Positions 35,562-45,923 of a stretch of 64,000 nt of DNA are shown in pieces. The DNA is taken from the NCBI RefSeq assembly GCF_037892605.1, contig NZ_JBBKTU010000003.1, forward strand, positions 62,001-126,000, written 5' to 3'. The notes under the pieces were generated by a model. That model was given only the letters and a program-made list of their open reading frames with translations, made no database searches and was not told the origin of the DNA. Every line of letters starts with the position of its first letter. Position 1 is the first letter of the stretch. The position numbers and the translations under genes were made by a program. This DNA comes from Lacibacter sp. H407. GTDB taxonomy: Bacteria; Bacteroidota; Bacteroidia; Chitinophagales; Chitinophagaceae.

Positions 35562-37529
35562 TCAGTTTGCCTTTTCGAGTACCAACACAACTTTATTAAA
35601 GTCGGCAGATGCATTAATGATCTTGGTAAAATTCGCATAGTCCGCTTTTGGCCAACGAATCTGATTGTATTGTTCTGTGATCGTTACTTCCAACCTGTTC
35701 CCTTCAATTTTATAAGAGCTGATAAAAGCCATTGTTGTTTTGCCATTTGACTCAAATGAAAGATTGAATTTCAGATCATCTGGATTTTTCACTTTGTATC
35801 CTTCCGGAATCAACAGCACAATTTTACGATCCAGCAAATGCGGATAATCGATCTCAATATCAAACTGGCGTTCACGCTCATTGTACATTTCTACCTGCGG
35901 GCCAATGCAATCGCCAATGTTCAGTAATATTTTATCGCCTGCCCGTTCAATGAGGTCGACCGATGCAAGCTTCAGATCAACAAGGAATGGTTTATCAGCA
36001 TCTGTTACTTCCAGTTCTTTGTTCTGCAATTCATGACTGATAATGGTTTCTGTTTTCGCTGAATTTTTCGCCATTTCTTTTAAAAAACTTCGCTGATCAT
36101 CGGCCGACAGAAAAATAAACTGGGCTTTGTATAATGGTGCACTATAACCGGAATGGATATGCCGGGTTTTTACAAACACGGTATCAGTTGCAGCGTTAAA
36201 TGAAAGCTCTGATTCCAGATCATGACGGCTTCGGTTAGCGGCTTGCAAAGGAATTCCCTTTACTTCTGCAAGTGCTGATTTTAATTCACCTACTTCAACC
36301 GGTACACAATACAAGCCCAATGTGCCACCCCACACTGGAGGAAAAAACGGATAGCGATAGAGATATGAGGCAGGCGCAATGAATTGTTTGGTTGAAGGAA
36401 AATAAACCAACAGGTTCTGTGCGTGGTTCCAGTATTCAAAGTTACGTTCAATGAGGTATTGCTCTCTGTCGCCTGCCACCACTACTTCATACTTCACATT
36501 TACTTTTTGTAGCATGGCACAAACCAAACGGCTCATGGCTTTGGTACTGGCAATTTTATTACGTTGAATTTTACCGAAATCTTCAAAATCATCTCCATCT
36601 ACATCCTCGCCTGTTTTAATGGTATTCTTTACATAGTTCTCAATTTTCCGGATCTTCTCTTCGTCTGTTACCGCATTTTTAATATCTGCTTTCTTTAACA
36701 AGTCATCTGCAACTTCCTTTTCTTTTTTGGTAAAATCGTTGTACACCATGTAAACATCCTTTGCCAACTCGTTCCAGGTAAACATCCGCACATTCATTCC
36801 TTTGTTTTGTGTATACGAAAGTTTGTATTGCAGTTGTTGCAACCCTGTACGCACCATCGCATATTTCTCATCAGTATAAGCCGGTATATTATTTGACCGG
36901 TAACGGATAGTACGGATATTCTTTTCTTCATTCACTTCTTCTTCCGGTTCTCCTTTACCGTTCAACGCTTTTGCTTCGAACTTGATACCGGCTGGTGTAA
37001 TAATTTCCATAAGACCCTCCTGAACCGGAAATTTCGATTGAAAAATTTCCTTTCCAAAAAAGAACGGGTTTCGTAAAATGGTGTAGGTATATTCAATTTC
37101 ACTTCCTCTGCTTAACCCGTCAATCGCAAATATTTTGTAATCGTTATTTTCTTCCGTGTAATCTTTGATCGCATCTTTCTGCACTTCGATAATTTTATTG
37201 CCGGGTGTAATGGCCCTTGCCTTCAATTCAACCAGTTCCATGTAACTGCTTACCGGGATATAGATCTTATTGAAATTTTCAATTCCTTTTTCATCATTCA
37301 CACGAATGATCTTGTGATAGGTTGTATAAAACCCTACCCCGTCTTTTATCGGAATCACTTCGAGTTTTCGTGCATCTTTAATGTACACGGCACTTTCTTT
37401 TTCGTATTCAGCCCCCAGTGTGTGCAGCACCGGTTTTTCAACAAGACTGAACCCGGTATACTTAGCCTGTTGTGCAACGGCTGATATTGACAAAACAAAA
37501 ACCGCAGCCAGAAAAAAAATTGTTTTCAT
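35562..37529 (-). CDS. DUF3857 protein with degenerate transglutaminase-like domain
   Basis: A 655-residue exported protein (signal peptide MKTIFFLAAVFVLSISAVAQ from Met 37529). The first half is a DUF3857 domain (YHKIIRVNDEKGIENFNKIYIPVSS...; SRGSEIEYTYTILRNPFF). The middle aligns to a transglutaminase core: compared with the neighbour's RYGDCKDKSALLVSML it reads KIASTKAMSRLVCAML, so the nucleophile Cys is replaced by Thr; His is kept (EYWNHAQN) and the Asp is lost. It is therefore probably not a thiol enzyme. It follows the 636-residue relative by 42 bases, in the same operon. Function unknown. Confidence 0.85.
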   Translation of the reverse strand: MKTIFFLAAVFVLSISAVAQQAKYTGFSLVEKPVLHTLGAEYEKESAVYIKDARKLEVIPIKDGVGFYTTYHKIIRVNDEKGIENFNKIYIPVSSYMELVELKARAITPGNKIIEVQKDAIKDYTEENNDYKIFAIDGLSRGSEIEYTYTILRNPFFFGKEIFQSKFPVQEGLMEIITPAGIKFEAKALNGKGEPEEEVNEEKNIRTIRYRSNNIPAYTDEKYAMVRTGLQQLQYKLSYTQNKGMNVRMFTWNELAKDVYMVYNDFTKKEKEVADDLLKKADIKNAVTDEEKIRKIENYVKNTIKTGEDVDGDDFEDFGKIQRNKIASTKAMSRLVCAMLQKVNVKYEVVVAGDREQYLIERNFEYWNHAQNLLVYFPSTKQFIAPASYLYRYPFFPPVWGGTLGLYCVPVEVGELKSALAEVKGIPLQAANRSRHDLESELSFNAATDTVFVKTRHIHSGYSAPLYKAQFIFLSADDQRSFLKEMAKNSAKTETIISHELQNKELEVTDADKPFLVDLKLASVDLIERAGDKILLNIGDCIGPQVEMYNERERQFDIEIDYPHLLDRKIVLLIPEGYKVKNPDDLKFNLSFESNGKTTMAFISSYKIEGNRLEVTITEQYNQIRWPKADYANFTKIINASADFNKVVLVLEKAN

Positions 37530-37571
37530 AATTTGAAGTTTAACTGAACAGATATATTTCACCTGGTTATT

Positions 37572-39482
37572 TTATTTTGATAACACCACCGATTGTTTGT
37601 ATGTGGGAAAGAGATTTTCAAGCACTTTGTTCCATTGTTCAAAAGCGGATGGATATAAATACAGGTGCCCGTTCACAAATTCACGGTCATAGTATAATTT
37701 GCCACCTTCCTGTTTTGTTTTCACATCAACACCCCATGTATCGTTTCGAAAACCTTTTACAGATGGCACAGAACTCACTTTGTAACCATTTGAAAGATCC
37801 AGCACCACTACATGCCGCATAGATGATTTGAAATCATACTCGATCGGAATTTTTCTACGTGGATAATCAATTTCAAGGCCGGTATATGGTTTGCTTAAAT
37901 TCATATTCAGATACACTTCGTTACCTAAAAACTTTGCATAATCGGGCAAATCAAAATCAGCAGATATCAACGCTGTATGTTGTACGGTATCAACCGACAC
38001 ATCTACATTCCGCACAACTATTTTATTATTGCCACGGTTACAATATGATTGTAAAAATTCTTCCCTTGCTTTTCCTGTACGTGCTTCCAGGTAATGCAAC
38101 AGTTCATTGGTCTCGTACCCGGTCGTATGGATACGTATCTTCCCTTTCAACATTTTATCTTCGATCCGAAGAAAGGTACTGTCGTTCACTACTGAATAGC
38201 CGGGTTCAGCAACAGGTACATTCACAATTTTGAATTCATCAGGCCCTTTTACAATGAAGGCTTCTTTTCCCTGTATATGCGATGCAGGAATTTCAAATGG
38301 TATATAGGAATCTGTTGCATCCATAAATGTATACTTGCCATTCATTTCCAATGCGCAGATCATATGATCGTCTGTAACCGGCAATGGCACTTCAGAATAT
38401 TTATACGGCAACCTGCGTGAACCGATCCATGTAAAATGTGCGTTGAGTCCTGCGTAGCGTAGCATGGAAACCAGCAATGCCGATTTATCTTTGCAATCGC
38501 CATAGCGCCTTGTACAAACCAATTCAGGATTACGTGGTATAAAACCTCCCATACCTTCTTCAAAAGCGATGTAACGTACACTTTGTTGTACCCACTTATA
38601 GATCGCTTTTGCTTTTGCCACAGGATCTGTTATTCCATGAATGAGTGAATCAGTTACTTCCTTTACTTCAGTGCCGGGTGCAAGTTCAAGGTCTTTGATA
38701 TGCGAATAATAATGACGGGCCAGATCTTTTGTAGTGCCAAGATATGGCTCCATTATCCCATTACTGTTCTTTGCTTTTTCAATGTAGAAGATAACATGTG
38801 TAAGAAAGTAAGATGAAGGAGGAGCATCACCATAATAATTAACACCTGGCACCTGGTTTGTTTCAAACGTAAGTGTTGTTTTTCCCTTCCTGTTCTCTTT
38901 CTTTACCTGAACAATATCTTTATTTCCTTTGATGAGATAATTCAACTCCAATTCCTGCGGATAGGTGATCGTTAATATGCCCGAAGCAACCGGAAAATAA
39001 TTTTCAAAGTAAAAGGGTGATAAAAGATGCGGATCAGTTAACTCATAGGAAACATTGGTAATACCTCTTGCTCCCTTCGTTGCAGACGGATATAAAAACT
39101 CCACCTGTTTTGAATCGTCGTAAAATATAAAACTGCTGCTGCTGCTTTGCGTTGTGGAGTTGGTCACTTTTATTTTCTTTCCATCCGGTAACAACGTATA
39201 AGCATCCCAGTTTTTTAATTGGTAAAAATAGCTGAAGTACACGCTGTTCTTGCCTGCTATATTTCCCGATTCATCTTTGGTGAACAACATGTCTTCATGC
39301 TCCTGTTGAGCCACTTTTATTTCACCATTTTTCCAGGTAAGTTCAATATCTGTTTTGCGTTCAAGCCAAACCGCCATCGCATCGGGGTACTGAGCTGCAA
39401 CATCAACAGGGTTTATTTTTTTTCCTTGTGCAACAACCATACTGCCGGCAAACACATATAAGATCAACTGCAATAATTTCAT
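37572..39482 (-). CDS. DUF3857 and transglutaminase-like domain protein (intact triad)
   Basis: A 636-residue exported protein with signal peptide (1-19). A DUF3857 domain (about 40-240) is followed by a transglutaminase-like domain with the full Cys-His-Asp triad: C330 in CTRRYGDCKDKSALL, H373 in TDDHMICAL and D388 in TFMDATDSY. A C-terminal beta-rich domain (about 430-636) resembles DUF3858. Such proteins sit in the periplasm of many Bacteroidota and their substrates are not known. The start is 4 bases after the stop of the giant MORN gene, strong evidence of an operon. Confidence 0.9.
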   Translation of the reverse strand: MKLLQLILYVFAGSMVVAQGKKINPVDVAAQYPDAMAVWLERKTDIELTWKNGEIKVAQQEHEDMLFTKDESGNIAGKNSVYFSYFYQLKNWDAYTLLPDGKKIKVTNSTTQSSSSSFIFYDDSKQVEFLYPSATKGARGITNVSYELTDPHLLSPFYFENYFPVASGILTITYPQELELNYLIKGNKDIVQVKKENRKGKTTLTFETNQVPGVNYYGDAPPSSYFLTHVIFYIEKAKNSNGIMEPYLGTTKDLARHYYSHIKDLELAPGTEVKEVTDSLIHGITDPVAKAKAIYKWVQQSVRYIAFEEGMGGFIPRNPELVCTRRYGDCKDKSALLVSMLRYAGLNAHFTWIGSRRLPYKYSEVPLPVTDDHMICALEMNGKYTFMDATDSYIPFEIPASHIQGKEAFIVKGPDEFKIVNVPVAEPGYSVVNDSTFLRIEDKMLKGKIRIHTTGYETNELLHYLEARTGKAREEFLQSYCNRGNNKIVVRNVDVSVDTVQHTALISADFDLPDYAKFLGNEVYLNMNLSKPYTGLEIDYPRRKIPIEYDFKSSMRHVVVLDLSNGYKVSSVPSVKGFRNDTWGVDVKTKQEGGKLYYDREFVNGHLYLYPSAFEQWNKVLENLFPTYKQSVVLSK

Positions 39483-39486
39483 ACAA

Positions 39487-42400
39487 TTACTTTTTTATGC
39501 TCATAATATAACCATGGTGATAGAATCTTGTTTCGATCAGTTTACCAGTTTGATCGTACATTTTCAGCGGACCATGTGGATTTCCTGAAATATAATTTCC
39601 CTCTGAGAAAAGTTTCCCGTCGGGATAATATTCCTTTACAAGGCCTTCTGTAACATCGTGCTCTTCCAGGTGCGACATGTACAACTGTCCGTTTGGATAG
39701 AATTTTTTTTCAACTCCATTTGTATTTCCATACTCTTCATTTGCTTCATATAAAAGAATACCTTTTTCACTATAAAATTTATAGGAGCCGTGATAATAAC
39801 CGGATTTCACTTCAACAACAGCCGACTTTGTTCCGTTGCTGTAATAGGCTTCCATGGTGCCGCTTAAATTTTTCAGCCAGATGGGCGGAAGTAATTTTTT
39901 GTTCTTATCAAGATATGAATAGGATGTAAGCAGCCCCTCTTCGTAATACATTTCAATACCAAGTTCTCCATTGCTGCCATAGCGTTTCATAGCTCCATGC
40001 CGTTCGTTATCCCTGTATTCAATTTCACGTACCAGCTTGCCATATTCGTAATACCCTGCATTGCCCTGCAATAATCCATCAGTATAAAATTCTTCGGAAT
40101 CCATATCTCCGTTATCGTCGTACGATTTCCAGATGCCTTCTTTCAGATCGTTCAGAAAATTTCCTTCAGAACTAATTTGCCCGCTGTGATAATAATATTT
40201 TGCCTTCCCCTCTTTCACATCATTTTTAAATTCTACTTCGGCCATTATTTTACCATCCGGATAATAAGACTTCTGTGTTCCTTGCCATACTCCTTTTTTA
40301 AGTGGCAGTTCATAATACAGTTTACCATCAGGATAGAAAAGTTTATATATGCCTTCGCCATTTTTGAACTCGATCGGCTTCATAGCATTGCCCAGCGTAT
40401 CGTATTGTATCAACTGTTCGATCCACCCATTTGAATATCGTTCTTCATAGAAAGGTTTACCACTTGAATAATTCACAATTCCGTAACCCTGTTTCTCTCC
40501 ATTCACATAAAAGAATTTACTTGCCAGTATCCCTTTTGAATTATAATCATACACATAATCCTGCAATACATCATCATCATAAAACGCAACCGTTGACAAT
40601 TTGCCATTCGGGAACCAGGACTTACTCACACCATTCTTCTTACCATCTTTGTACGTGGTTTCCTCTTTGAGCTGTTTGTTATAATACCAGCTTCGCACAA
40701 CTCCATTCAACTCACCATCTTCATACGGCTGTTTTGAAACAGCAAATCCTTCTGCGTTATAATAAATAGTTTCGTTGGTTGGTTCTTCATCCTGGTCGAA
40801 TTGCTTATCAGATACTTTATATCCGTACGGGCTGTAATAAGTAACCGGCCATATTTTCCCTGAGCGTTTATTCACCACTAACTCCTTCCCGGTTGAATCC
40901 AGGTAACGCACTTCACTGGTTTTACCTTTACTGTTGTTTTTAAACGTTACATATAGTTTGCCGTTGTGGTAATACTCACTGTTCCCAACGGTGGCGCCTT
41001 CCTTATAGGTTTCTTTGGATTCGATCTGCCCATCTTCGTCATAGCGAATCACTTCACCTTCTGAACCTTTCTCTGTCATGTTGATTTGATAATTCAACTT
41101 ACCATTCCGGTGATAATATTTCCAGGTGCCCGTTGTTTTACCTTGCTGGTAACTGTAGGCAACTTTTGTTTTTCCATCGGCGTAAAATTCTTTGAAATCA
41201 CCATTCGCTTCACCTGCCAGGTACACACCTTGTTCTTTTTTTGTTTGATTATTGTAATAGATCGTATAAGGGCCATCGAGTTTTCCATTTTTATAAATGA
41301 ACTCCGATTTAAGACGGCCATCGTTGTAATAATTTTTTATCTCACCGTGCAGCTCACCATCGAGGTACTCTTCTTTTGTAACCAATACATTGAAAATACT
41401 GTAGTAAAGAACAACACCTTGTATCTTATCATTTTGATACGTCATTGTTTTTTTCAAAGCACCGCCCGGATAGTAAGCCGTAACAGGGCCGTTTGAAAGA
41501 TCAGCAGAAAACTGCTCCACACTTTGAAGCTGGCCGTTTTCATAATAAAACTTCCATATTCCATCCCGCTTATCATCTTTCTGCATTCCTTCTGCCCTCA
41601 ACTGGCCGTTTCCATAATAATATTTCCAGTAGCCTTCTCCTTTTTCTCCAACCATTTTACCTTCTGCAAAAAAACGGTTCCCATCGAAGTGATAAAGATT
41701 TTCAGCCTTGATACGTGCCGGATAGGAAATGATCCTTGTTGAACGTACTTTATCTACATATTGAAAGGCAACATCTTTGAACGCTGTTACAGCTGACTTA
41801 TTTTTCTTCATGTACGTTTCAATGGCAGGAATGTTTACACCGCTGAATGCATGATTCAACATCAGCTCTGCCTTCTTCTGTTCATGTACCTGTTTGAAAT
41901 AAGGAACATACAACTGCATATACGGATCATCTGAGCTTTCATCGTACTCCAGTTTTTCCAGCATTACATTTACCTGCTTGAATATATTATCGTCGAGATT
42001 GAATTTTGGATTGTATGATTTATCAAATGCAATTTTTGAAAAGATGAGCTGCTCTACCCTGCTGAAATTATCCGGATAATCTCCTGTTCGCTGTTGTGCT
42101 ATTGCAACCGTTTCATCTTTTGCATTGGTGATGCTGCTGATATAACTGATCACATTATTCACATTGTTGTGCGATGGATTTACAATATTCGCCATCATCA
42201 TTGCCATCAGCGACGGCACGATCTTTCCCTGTTGCCAGGTGATATAGCCAAGTTTATAATGATGTAACGGATTCAGATAATTCATCAGCACACATTCTCT
42301 CGCCAATACTTCTGCTTCATCATACCGTTTGAGTCGATAGAGGGTAGTAACTTTTTGTGAGCGTGCAACAGTAGATGCCGGATAATATTTCAACACCGAA

Positions 42401-42774
42401 TCATAGAGGCGGAGTGCCTCTTCCGGTTTGCCCATATCGTCAATGATATTAGCACGGAGCAGCAAATGATCGTGGATGCTTTGATAATTTTCCTGTTTGA
42501 GTGCAAGTTCAATATTCAGAAGCGCTTCTTCATACAAACTATCCCGTTGCAAGGCCAATGCTTTTTCGTATAACGACAGCATGTAACTGCTATCGTTGCG
42601 ATGCACTTTGCCAAACAAAGAGGCGGCCTCTTTTAGTTCGCCATTATCATACAATTCAATTCCTTTTAACAGGATCTCTCTCGAATCAGGCGAACGTTCA
42701 GGAATAATTTGGGCGATGGAAGAGGAAGAGCAGAGTACGAAAATACCAACTGCAAACAAAAAAATGGTTTTCAT
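39487..42774 (-). CDS. Giant secreted TPR plus MORN-repeat protein
   Basis: A 1095-residue exported protein. Signal peptide 1-21 (ending SIAQ). Residues about 25-330 are TPR-like helical repeats (KGIELYDNGELKEAASLFGKVHR; LALQRDSLYEEALLNIELAL; EEALRLYDSVLKYYPASTVARS). From about 365 to the end there are roughly 30 MORN_2 (YwqK-type) repeats of about 23 residues, pattern G-x-W-K-x-Y-Y-x-N-G-Q-L. MORN_2 repeats form long flat beta sheets; in YwqK they occur in an antitoxin-like context, but this size and secretion point to a structural or binding scaffold. First gene of an operon with two DUF3857 proteins. Confidence 0.9.
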   Translation of the reverse strand: MKTIFLFAVGIFVLCSSSSIAQIIPERSPDSREILLKGIELYDNGELKEAASLFGKVHRNDSSYMLSLYEKALALQRDSLYEEALLNIELALKQENYQSIHDHLLLRANIIDDMGKPEEALRLYDSVLKYYPASTVARSQKVTTLYRLKRYDEAEVLARECVLMNYLNPLHHYKLGYITWQQGKIVPSLMAMMMANIVNPSHNNVNNVISYISSITNAKDETVAIAQQRTGDYPDNFSRVEQLIFSKIAFDKSYNPKFNLDDNIFKQVNVMLEKLEYDESSDDPYMQLYVPYFKQVHEQKKAELMLNHAFSGVNIPAIETYMKKNKSAVTAFKDVAFQYVDKVRSTRIISYPARIKAENLYHFDGNRFFAEGKMVGEKGEGYWKYYYGNGQLRAEGMQKDDKRDGIWKFYYENGQLQSVEQFSADLSNGPVTAYYPGGALKKTMTYQNDKIQGVVLYYSIFNVLVTKEEYLDGELHGEIKNYYNDGRLKSEFIYKNGKLDGPYTIYYNNQTKKEQGVYLAGEANGDFKEFYADGKTKVAYSYQQGKTTGTWKYYHRNGKLNYQINMTEKGSEGEVIRYDEDGQIESKETYKEGATVGNSEYYHNGKLYVTFKNNSKGKTSEVRYLDSTGKELVVNKRSGKIWPVTYYSPYGYKVSDKQFDQDEEPTNETIYYNAEGFAVSKQPYEDGELNGVVRSWYYNKQLKEETTYKDGKKNGVSKSWFPNGKLSTVAFYDDDVLQDYVYDYNSKGILASKFFYVNGEKQGYGIVNYSSGKPFYEERYSNGWIEQLIQYDTLGNAMKPIEFKNGEGIYKLFYPDGKLYYELPLKKGVWQGTQKSYYPDGKIMAEVEFKNDVKEGKAKYYYHSGQISSEGNFLNDLKEGIWKSYDDNGDMDSEEFYTDGLLQGNAGYYEYGKLVREIEYRDNERHGAMKRYGSNGELGIEMYYEEGLLTSYSYLDKNKKLLPPIWLKNLSGTMEAYYSNGTKSAVVEVKSGYYHGSYKFYSEKGILLYEANEEYGNTNGVEKKFYPNGQLYMSHLEEHDVTEGLVKEYYPDGKLFSEGNYISGNPHGPLKMYDQTGKLIETRFYHHGYIMSIKK

Positions 42775-42957
42775 GCTGATTGAATAATTACTTGTGTTTT
42801 TACAATGATCGGATATGAAAATAATTAAAAAACGAATTGCATCTGTAAATCGGGTAATTGAATTTCAGATACAGAAACGCCTAAAATAATATTTTATGTC
42901 GGGGCAGGCAAACTTTACCCATAACTGTGCAAATAGCCGTATAAGAGTGCGAGTCGC

Positions 42958-42992
42958 TACAAAAAAACCCTTAGCAAAATGGCTAAGGGTTC
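42958..42992 (-). terminator. Terminator of the 2-oxoglutarate dehydrogenase E1 gene
   Basis: Ten-base perfect stem AACCCTTAGC/GCTAAGGGTT (42966-42975 with 42982-42991), then seven T on the minus strand; 20 bases after the E1 stop. The rest of the gap 42775-42957 shows no gene. Confidence 0.92.
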
Positions 42993-43011
42993 AAAAGAAT
43001 CAATTGTAGTA

Positions 43012-45762
43012 TTAAATTCCAAAAGCCGTATCCACGATCTCCGCCTGCTCCTGCTGGTGTACTTTATTGTAACCGGTAGCAGTGGAAGCAGAAGCTGAAC
43101 GACTGATAACACCGTAATTAATGTCCTTCAAATTCATTTGCAGGAAGGAAGCAGCACCCATGTTGAGCGGCTCTTCCTGTACCCAGAACCAGGTGGCTTT
43201 GCTGTATTTATTATACAACGCAATTAACTGTTGTGTTGGCAATGGATAGATCTGTTCCAAACGAACGATGGCAACATCGGCACGATTATCTTTTGCTTTG
43301 CGTTCGGCCAGATCAAAATACATTTTACCACTGCAGAAAAATACTTTCTTCACCTGGGCTGAATCCGGATTAGTTGGATCATCGATCACTTCTTTAAATC
43401 CACCATTCACAAATTCATCTTTCAACGAATAAGTACCGGCATGACGAAGATTTGCCTTCGGTGCAAAATTGATCAACGGTTTACGGAAACTCCATGCCAA
43501 CTGCCTGCGCAATGCATGGAAGAAATTTGCAGATGTGGTAATGTTTGTAATCACCATATTTAACTCTGCACACATTTGCAGAAAGCGTTCCATCCTTGCA
43601 CTGCTATGTTCAGGGCCTTGACCTTCGTAGCCGTGCGGCAACAACATGGTAACACCATTCATACGATTCCACTTTTGCTCACCTGCTGCAATAAACTGAT
43701 CGATCATGGTTTGTGCACCATTACAGAAATCACCAAACTGCGCTTCCCACAACACCAATGCGTTTGGATTGGCCAATGCATAACCATATTCAAAACCAAG
43801 CACACCATACTCACTCAACAAAGAATTGTAAATACGGAAATGTCCGGCAGCTCCCTCAATATGCGCCAAACGATTATGCGATTTATCGGTCACCTCATCA
43901 CGCAACACTGCATGACGATGCGAAAACGTACCACGCTTCACATCCTGTCCGCTCATACGTACATCGCTCCCATCTAACAATAAACTGGCATATGCCATCA
44001 ACTCACCGGTTGCCCAATCGATCTTTTGTTCGTCGTTGTACAGTTTAATTTTATCCTGAATAATTTTTTCTACTTTCTTCAATGGTTTAAAATCGGCCGG
44101 CCATTGCATGATCGATGAAAAGATCTTATCAAAATTCTCCTGGCTGATTGCAGTTACAGGTGATTGTAAAAAATCTTCTGCTGTTGCACGATGTAAACTT
44201 TTCCATGCAAGCTCAGGTGCCTGGTAATGATAAGGAAGCGGATTTTGTTTTACATCATCCAAACGTTCCTGCAGATCGCTCCAGAATTTTTTCTCCATTT
44301 CTTTTGCCAACTCTTTTGCATCGGCTTCACCATTTTCCAACAAATAGTTGGTGTACACTTCACGTGGATTTGGATGCTTATCGATCAACGCATACAAATG
44401 CGGTTGTGTAAACTTCGGATCATCACCTTCGTTATGTCCGTGTTTACGATAACACACCATATCAATAAATACATCGCTGTTAAATTCCTGACGGTAACGG
44501 GTGGCGATCTCCACACATTTCACCACTGCTTCTGCATCATCACCATTTACATGCAACACAGGAGCCTGCACCATCGCTGCTAAGGATGTACAGTAATCAG
44601 AACTTCTTGCATCATCAAAATCAGTTGTAAAACCAATTTGATTATTGATCACAAAATGGATGGTACCACCTGTATAATAACCATCAAGTTCACTCATCTG
44701 CAATACTTCATATACCACCCCTTGTCCTGCAACAGAAGCATCACCATGAATAAGTATAGGAAGTATTTTATCGAAATCGCTCTTGTACATGATATCGGCC
44801 TTTGCACGACTGAAGCCAACCACTACCGGATCAACCGCTTCTAAGTGCGAAGGGTTGGGCATCAATTTGAGATGCACTGTTTTATTATCAAGTGTTTCCA
44901 CTTCACTGCCATAACCCATATGATATTTCACATCGCCACTACCCATGGTTTGATCCATTTTTGCAGTGCCTTCAAATTCGCTGAAGATCTGCTCGTATGT
45001 TTTGCCCATGATATTGGCCAACACATTCAAACGTCCACGATGTGCCATACCAATCACCACTTCATGCACATCATGATTGGCCGCCGTATTGATAATTGCA
45101 TCCAATGCAGCAATGGTAGTTTCGCCACCTTCCAGTGAAAACCGTTTTTGACCAATGTATTTGGTGTGAAGGAATTTTTCAAACATCACACCCTGGTTTA
45201 ATTTTTCCAGAATGCGTTTGCGTTTATTCAACGGCAAGGGTTGATGAAATTCTTTTTCAAATGCATTCGTAAGAAAATCAACTTTCGTTTGATCGCTGAT
45301 ATATTTGAATTCAACACCCACATTTGATGCATAGCATTTCGCCATGTGTTGCCGAATATTGCGCAGTGTTGTTTTTCCCAAACCGATCAATTGACCGGCA
45401 TAAAATTCTTTATCCAGATCAGCTTCGCTGAAACCATAAAATGCCAGTTCAATATTTGCACCACGATCTTTGCGTTTACGGATGGGATTTGTTGTGGCCA
45501 ACAGATGACCTTTGTTGCGATAGCCAAGGATCATTCGATAAGCCATGATCTCTTTCATCCAGTCAACAGATGTTGCAACGGCTGCACCATTTGTTGCAGC
45601 AGCAGCTCCGTTTGTAGCCGCACCACTCGATACAGCAAAATCAAATCCTTCAAAGAATTTCTTCATTTCCGGATCAACACTGTTGGGATCTTTTGTGAAA
45701 TCGGTATATAAACTTTCGATGTATTGTGGATGCGAACCGGTGATGTATTGAAAATCTTTCAT
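43012..45762 (-). CDS. sucA: 2-oxoglutarate dehydrogenase E1 component
   Basis: A 916-residue thiamine enzyme of the TCA cycle that decarboxylates 2-oxoglutarate and hands the succinyl group to E2. The N-terminus MKDFQYITGSHPQYIESLYTDF resembles the E2-binding arm; a low-complexity linker of Ala, Thr, Asn and Gly repeats (about 52-66) follows. ThDP-binding motif HGDASVAGQGVVYE...INNQIGFTT is intact, as are EVVIGMAHRGRLNVL, EGAAGHFRIYNSLLSEYGVLGFEYGY and the C-terminal LEQIYPLP domain. The E2 is the gene at 33909, 8 kb downstream, rather than the next gene. Confidence 0.96.
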   Translation of the reverse strand: MKDFQYITGSHPQYIESLYTDFTKDPNSVDPEMKKFFEGFDFAVSSGAATNGAAAATNGAAVATSVDWMKEIMAYRMILGYRNKGHLLATTNPIRKRKDRGANIELAFYGFSEADLDKEFYAGQLIGLGKTTLRNIRQHMAKCYASNVGVEFKYISDQTKVDFLTNAFEKEFHQPLPLNKRKRILEKLNQGVMFEKFLHTKYIGQKRFSLEGGETTIAALDAIINTAANHDVHEVVIGMAHRGRLNVLANIMGKTYEQIFSEFEGTAKMDQTMGSGDVKYHMGYGSEVETLDNKTVHLKLMPNPSHLEAVDPVVVGFSRAKADIMYKSDFDKILPILIHGDASVAGQGVVYEVLQMSELDGYYTGGTIHFVINNQIGFTTDFDDARSSDYCTSLAAMVQAPVLHVNGDDAEAVVKCVEIATRYRQEFNSDVFIDMVCYRKHGHNEGDDPKFTQPHLYALIDKHPNPREVYTNYLLENGEADAKELAKEMEKKFWSDLQERLDDVKQNPLPYHYQAPELAWKSLHRATAEDFLQSPVTAISQENFDKIFSSIMQWPADFKPLKKVEKIIQDKIKLYNDEQKIDWATGELMAYASLLLDGSDVRMSGQDVKRGTFSHRHAVLRDEVTDKSHNRLAHIEGAAGHFRIYNSLLSEYGVLGFEYGYALANPNALVLWEAQFGDFCNGAQTMIDQFIAAGEQKWNRMNGVTMLLPHGYEGQGPEHSSARMERFLQMCAELNMVITNITTSANFFHALRRQLAWSFRKPLINFAPKANLRHAGTYSLKDEFVNGGFKEVIDDPTNPDSAQVKKVFFCSGKMYFDLAERKAKDNRADVAIVRLEQIYPLPTQQLIALYNKYSKATWFWVQEEPLNMGAASFLQMNLKDINYGVISRSASASTATGYNKVHQQEQAEIVDTAFGI

Positions 45763-45923
45763 ACTGTGGTTGATAATATGGCCTTGTTAAAAAAGGAGCA
45801 CAAATATCGGTTGTTTTCATCAAAGCCCGAGCGGCCTTTTCAGCTGTTTTGCTCTTTTTTGATTTCGTTGGCGAAGCGGTTGCGCAGCGATTCGTACTTT
45901 CACTGCTGAAACAGATGATCATG

